Below, in pieces: positions 60,474 to 64,000 of a DNA stretch of 64,000 nt. The stretch covers positions 92,364 to 156,363 of the forward strand of contig JAFZNG010000008.1 of NCBI GenBank assembly GCA_017551025.1, written 5' to 3'. Numbering within the stretch: position 1 is the stretch's first letter; each line of letters opens with the position of its first letter. Below the pieces are notes generated by a model that had not been told where the DNA came from, made no database searches, and was given only the letters and a program-made list of their open reading frames with translations. The DNA is from Paludibacteraceae bacterium. Its GTDB lineage: Bacteria; Bacteroidota; Bacteroidia; Bacteroidales; Paludibacteraceae. The translations under genes were made by a program, and so were the position numbers.

Positions 60474-62513
60474 ATGATGAGACACAAATTGCTTCTTTTT
60501 TGTGCGGTATTGGCCTTAACAGCCTGCCAAATGACCCCCGTAGAACGTATTGCAAAAGGCCAACCGATCATGCCCGTTCGCATGACCGGCGACACGATGC
60601 ATGTCGTACTTACCGACTATATCCCCTTGCTGGCTGCCGACACGGCAGTTTGGGATAAACTGGAGTGGACCCAAGACAAGGACCTGCCGTGGGTAAACAT
60701 CGACGGCGAAGGCAGTTATATCCGTGCGCTGGATATCACCAATCCCGGTAACGCCATTCGCAGCCTGCGTATAGCGCAAGGCAAATACGCTCTGGAGATT
60801 CCCGTACTGCCCCGAAAACCCGTCATGCAAAACCTCATCAGCCTGGGCTACGAGGATGGCAAGATCAATATCGGTCTCTACCGCCAGATGACGGGCAAAG
60901 TCAATCTGTGCGCCTATGTGCAGAACATGCCTATCGAACCGCAGGCATGGACCGTCACGCCGGACGGCAGCTGGATGCTCAATATCGCCGAGAGCCAAAC
61001 CGTCCAACAATGCAAGAAAGGACGTGCGTATATCCGCGTCTTCGCCGAGACGGCCGACACGCTGCTCAACGACCTGCTAATCCCCCTCCAGGACGGCGAA
61101 GTGGTCATGGATGCTGCCCTGCTGACGCGTCACGACCAGCAGGCACAGGTACTCTACTCGCTGATGATTGACCGCTTCAGCAACGGCAACCCGGACAACG
61201 ACTGGAAGATGAACTCACCCGAGGTACTGGACATCGTCGATTACCAGGGCGGCGACTTCGCCGGCATCACCCGCAAGATCGAAGAAGGCTATTTCGACAG
61301 TCTGGGCGTCAACACACTTTGGATCAGTCCGATCACCCAGAACCCCGAAGACGCTTGGGGCAAATATGTTTTCAAGAATGGCAATAAATACGACTCTACC
61401 AAGACCTACACCCGCTTCTCGGGTTACCACGGTTACTGGCCGCTCTTCGCCACACGTTTGGACTGGCGCTTCGGTACCGACAAAGAACTCCGTACACTGC
61501 TCGCTACGGCGCACAAGCACGGCATCAATGTCGTACAGGACTACGTAGCCAATCATATGCATATCAACTCACCCACGCTGCAAGAACACCCCGACTGGCA
61601 CACCGACTCGCTCCTGCCGGACGGACGCCGCAACTTCGAACTTTGGGACGAAGCCCGTCTGACCACCTGGTTTGACGTACATATCCCTACCCTCGACCTG
61701 GAGCGCCCGGAAGTATGCGAACCGATGACCGACTCCGCCCTCTACTGGCTCGAGAACTTCGACTTCGACGGTTACCGTCACGATGCCTGCAAGCATATCC
61801 CGGAGGGATACTGGCGTCTGCTGGGCCAGAAGATAGCAACCCGCTTCCCCGACCGCTCGCTTTGGATGATCGGTGAGACCTACGGTTCGCCCGAACTGAT
61901 CAACACCTATGTAAAAACCGGTATGCTCAACGCCCAGTTTGACTTTAATGTCTATTTCACCACCCGTGAGGCACTGTGCGGCCTGAAGAGCATGCAAGAG
62001 ATACAAGACAACGTACTCACCTCACTCGCCACCTATGGTGCGCACCATACCATGGGTAATATCTCCGGCAACCACGACCAGATACGCTTCGCCTCGATTG
62101 CCGGCGGTGCGATCGATATCCACACCCAGGGTAAAGAGGAAGGCTGGACCCAGGAGATCGGTATCGGTGACCCGACACAGGGTTACGGCCGCTCCATGTT
62201 GCTGGAGGTCATCAACCTGACACTACCCGGTGTACCCTGTATCTACCAGGGTGACGAGTATGCCGAAGTAGGCGGCAACGACCCCGACAACCGCCATATG
62301 ATGCGCTTCGACGGACTCAATCCGCAACAGGAGCAGTTCCGCCAACAAGTTCAACAACTCATCCATCAGCGTCGCACATCGATGCCGCTGCTCTACGGCG
62401 ACTATATCCCGATGCAGTGCGACGATGACACCTGGCGTTTCTGCCGCGTATATATGGGCCAGATCGTCACCGTAACCATTAATCGCAAAGACTTAACTTA
62501 TACTATCGAATAA
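60474..62513 (+). CDS. GH13 alpha-amylase lipoprotein
   Basis: The 679-residue protein has a lipoprotein signal (lipobox LTAC near residue 18). An N-terminal region of about 200 residues with beta-sandwich character is followed by a GH13 barrel. The nucleophile Asp is in DGYRHDAC (about 436), the acid Glu in MIGETYGS (about 468) and the stabilising Asp in GNHDQIRF (about 535). It hydrolyses alpha-glucans at the cell envelope. ATGs at 60474 and 60477 are both possible. The next GH13 gene follows after one base, so the two act together; no SusC/SusD genes are in the window. Confidence 0.92.
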   Translation: MMRHKLLLFCAVLALTACQMTPVERIAKGQPIMPVRMTGDTMHVVLTDYIPLLAADTAVWDKLEWTQDKDLPWVNIDGEGSYIRALDITNPGNAIRSLRIAQGKYALEIPVLPRKPVMQNLISLGYEDGKINIGLYRQMTGKVNLCAYVQNMPIEPQAWTVTPDGSWMLNIAESQTVQQCKKGRAYIRVFAETADTLLNDLLIPLQDGEVVMDAALLTRHDQQAQVLYSLMIDRFSNGNPDNDWKMNSPEVLDIVDYQGGDFAGITRKIEEGYFDSLGVNTLWISPITQNPEDAWGKYVFKNGNKYDSTKTYTRFSGYHGYWPLFATRLDWRFGTDKELRTLLATAHKHGINVVQDYVANHMHINSPTLQEHPDWHTDSLLPDGRRNFELWDEARLTTWFDVHIPTLDLERPEVCEPMTDSALYWLENFDFDGYRHDACKHIPEGYWRLLGQKIATRFPDRSLWMIGETYGSPELINTYVKTGMLNAQFDFNVYFTTREALCGLKSMQEIQDNVLTSLATYGAHHTMGNISGNHDQIRFASIAGGAIDIHTQGKEEGWTQEIGIGDPTQGYGRSMLLEVINLTLPGVPCIYQGDEYAEVGGNDPDNRHMMRFDGLNPQQEQFRQQVQQLIHQRRTSMPLLYGDYIPMQCDDDTWRFCRVYMGQIVTVTINRKDLTYTIE

Positions 62514-62514
62514 T

Positions 62515-63837
62515 ATGAAAAAATTACTGCTTACCTTGGCGTTGCTGAGTGCGACGCTTGTATGGGCGCAAGAAGCGTCCCACCCTCAGTGGGCATATGA
62601 TGCCACGATCTACGAACTCAACACCCGTCAACTGACACCGGAAGGCACCTTCCGTGCCGCCGAAGCGGTCCTGCCTACCCTCAAGGAGAATGGCATCGAT
62701 ATCATCTGGGTGATGCCCTGCCAACCGATCGGTAAGATCACCCGCAAGGGTACGCTGGGTAGCTACTACTCGATCATCGACTACTGCCAGATCAATCCGG
62801 AGTTCGGTACACTGGACGACTTCAAACACTTCCTCCAGAAAGCCCACGAACTGGGCTTCAAGGTGATCCTGGATTGGGTGGCCAACCATACCGCACCGGA
62901 TAGCAAATGGACCGAAAACCCGGGTTGGCACTACCGCGACAGTCTGGGCAACCTGATGGTTCAATACGACTGGACAGATATCTCCAAACTCGATTACCAC
63001 AACCAGGACATGCGCCAAGCCATGCTCCAAGCTATGCGCTGGTGGATGGACGAAGTAGGTATCGACGGTTTCCGCTGCGACGTAGCAGGCGAGGTGCCGA
63101 CCGACTTCTGGAACTGGGCCATGAGCGACCTGCGTCGCAACCATCCGGATATGTTCACCCTGGCCGAGGACGAGGATAAAGCACAAGAACTGACCGAGAC
63201 GGCCTTCGACATGTACTACGGCTGGACACTCCATCATATCATGAACGAGGTGGCACAGGGCAAGAAGACCGTAGCCGACCTCTGGGCGTATTTCCGTAAG
63301 GCAGAGCAACTCCGTCCGCGTGCTATCCGTATGAACTTCATCACCAACCACGACGAGAACTCGTGGAACGGTACGGCCTTCGAGCGTATGGGCGATGCCG
63401 TCAAACTGATGGCGGCTTTCTGCTATGTAGTGCCGGGTATGCCGATGATCTATACGGGTCAGTTGGTAGGTAACCACCACCGTCTGGAGTTCTTCGAGAA
63501 AGACCTTATCGACCACGACGAGAACTATGCCTTAGGTGCGCTCTACCAGCGCATGAACCAGTTGCGTCAGGACAACCCCGCCCTGCAGAGCAACGAACTG
63601 GGTGCACCGATGAAGCGTCTGCCTGTTGACAACGACTATATCTTCGCCATGGTTCGTCCGTCGAAGAAGAATACCGTGCTGGTTGTCATGAACATGTCAG
63701 CCGAACCGCAAACCGTCACCATCGACCTGACCGGTTACGAGGGCAAGTATGAGTGTCTGTGCGGCCATAAGCACAAACTCTCAAACCATGAGACACTAAC
63801 CCTGCGTCCGTGGCAGTACAAGATACTGAGAAAATAG
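62515..63837 (+). CDS. exported GH13 alpha-glucan-degrading enzyme
   Basis: The 440-residue protein starts with a signal peptide (MKKLLLTLALLSATLVWA) and no lipobox, so it is periplasmic. GH13 motifs are VILDWVANHTA (about 118-128), the nucleophile Asp in GFRCDVAG (188), the acid Glu in LAEDED (218) and the stabilising Asp in NHDENSW (280). It ends in a short C-terminal beta domain. It would cut oligosaccharides produced by the preceding lipoprotein amylase. A repeat-rich stretch and a terminator follow. Confidence 0.92.
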   Translation: MKKLLLTLALLSATLVWAQEASHPQWAYDATIYELNTRQLTPEGTFRAAEAVLPTLKENGIDIIWVMPCQPIGKITRKGTLGSYYSIIDYCQINPEFGTLDDFKHFLQKAHELGFKVILDWVANHTAPDSKWTENPGWHYRDSLGNLMVQYDWTDISKLDYHNQDMRQAMLQAMRWWMDEVGIDGFRCDVAGEVPTDFWNWAMSDLRRNHPDMFTLAEDEDKAQELTETAFDMYYGWTLHHIMNEVAQGKKTVADLWAYFRKAEQLRPRAIRMNFITNHDENSWNGTAFERMGDAVKLMAAFCYVVPGMPMIYTGQLVGNHHRLEFFEKDLIDHDENYALGALYQRMNQLRQDNPALQSNELGAPMKRLPVDNDYIFAMVRPSKKNTVLVVMNMSAEPQTVTIDLTGYEGKYECLCGHKHKLSNHETLTLRPWQYKILRK

Positions 63838-63842
63838 ATAAT

Positions 63843-63882
63843 AGTCGAAAGATAAAAGTCGAAAGAGCGCTGCGCTCAAAGA
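63843..63882. repeat. AAAGTCG-type repeat with GAGCGCTGCGCTC palindrome
   Basis: Two GTCGAAAG copies flank an ATAAAA segment and run into AAAGAGCGCTGCGCTCAAAG, a hairpin-forming relative of the element at 40091 and 56030. Confidence 0.75.
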
Positions 63883-63915
63883 CAAAATAGGCTGCCCGTT
63901 TGGACAGCCTATTTG
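63883..63915. terminator. bidirectional terminator after the amylase operon
   Basis: The inverted repeat CAAAATAGGCTG with CAGCCTATTTG (plus an inner CC/GG pair) lies between the amylase operon and the convergent gene at the window end. Confidence 0.85.
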
Positions 63916-63916
63916 T

Positions 63917-64000
63917 TTATCTGCGGTGCGATCCTCCGCCTCCACCACCGGAGTGGCTTCCGCCGCTACTACTGCGGCCACTGCCTCCGGAATAACCGCC
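63917..64000 (-). CDS. C-terminal end of a Gly/Ser-rich protein (partial)
   Basis: The last 27 codons of a minus-strand gene lie before the window edge, encoding SGGSGRSSSGGSHSGGGGGG followed by SHRR and a TAA stop. Such a Gly/Ser-rich tail is typical of TPM-domain (YgcG-like) membrane proteins and a few other families, so the identity is uncertain. The stop lies just past the shared terminator. Confidence 0.55.
   Translation of the reverse strand, partial: GGYSGGSGRSSSGGSHSGGGGGGSHRR

Noticed and set aside
60474-63837. Starch utilisation (Sus) locus
   Set aside because: Two GH13 enzymes are present, but no SusC/SusD pair or Sus-type regulator is in the window.
6033-63882. Heptamer arrays as assembly or sequencing artefacts
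   Set aside because: They vary in sequence, keep reading frames open in at least nine conserved genes and occur in many families, which is hard to produce by assembly error; raw reads would still be a useful test.

Overview
The window looks like a chromosomal segment from the phylum Bacteroidota, most likely order Bacteroidales. Supporting signs are the sigma-ABfr-type promoters (TTTG, exactly 20 bases, TAnnTTTG, often followed by CACC), the absence of clear Shine-Dalgarno sites, a BspA-like leucine-rich repeat protein, Listeria-Bacteroides repeats, C-terminal secretion-tail-like motifs, and the HU / tiny basic COX24-like protein / RNase G neighbourhood. No phage, plasmid, insertion sequence or CRISPR array is visible. 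The genus cannot be assigned from the sequence alone.

Layout. 1-7.9 kb: end of an MqsA-type antitoxin, a very large secreted protein, a small membrane protein and a second secreted protein, then tRNA-Pro(TGG). 8.1-13.1 kb: a beta-CASP metallo-hydrolase diverging from an operon of S9 peptidase, acyl-ACP thioesterase and a free-standing ribonucleotide-reductase-like domain. 13.1-16.3 kb: RNase G, a 29-residue basic protein, HU and MutY. 16.3-22.7 kb: an SGNH/MBOAT/DHHW O-acetylation operon, then acyl-CoA ligase and MnmA. 22.8-26.2 kb: NAD kinase, Lgt, Fmt and an HD hydrolase. 26.2-33.6 kb: outer-membrane-type protein, SecA, DUF1846 protein, RluB-like enzyme, L32 and DUF177. 33.7-42.9 kb: a tightly overlapping ten-gene glycan operon. 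43-52.7 kb: a co-directional run of nitroreductase, PdxA, AlaS, GtrA-like protein, secreted LRR protein, guanine deaminase, lipoate ligase and FemAB-like protein. 52.7-53.5 kb: the only long gene-poor stretch, with a promoter-terminator unit that may be a small RNA. 53.5-57 kb: glycosyltransferase, SpoIID-like protein and THUMP-like methyltransferase. 57-64 kb: an unknown secreted protein, an M20 dipeptidase, two GH13 amylases and the tail of a glycine/serine-rich protein.

The most unusual feature is a dispersed set of short degenerate tandem repeats. Most have a 7-base period, whatever their sequence; a few have periods of 8, 9 or 11. At least a dozen sequence families occur at about 40 sites. 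Many sit at gene junctions, where they supply the stop codon of one gene or the start codon of the next. Others lie in frame inside conserved enzymes (AlaS, S9 peptidase, WecE-like transaminase, M20 dipeptidase, glycosyltransferase, SpoIID, and four times in one methyltransferase), adding short peptides such as VTGDGL or KIKNSKL. They resemble in form the short tandemly repeated repetitive (STRR) sequences of cyanobacteria. I do not recall such a system described for Bacteroidota, but I cannot search.

The second candidate system is the ten-gene operon at 33.7-42.9 kb. It combines a sugar 4-aminotransferase, a NeuD-type acyltransferase, an ArnC/GtrB-like glycosyltransferase, an ArnE/ArnF-like membrane pair, two GT-C-like membrane proteins, an ATP-grasp enzyme and a CitE-like lyase with a MaoC dehydratase. 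I infer that it makes, flips and transfers an N-acylated amino-deoxysugar on the cell envelope.
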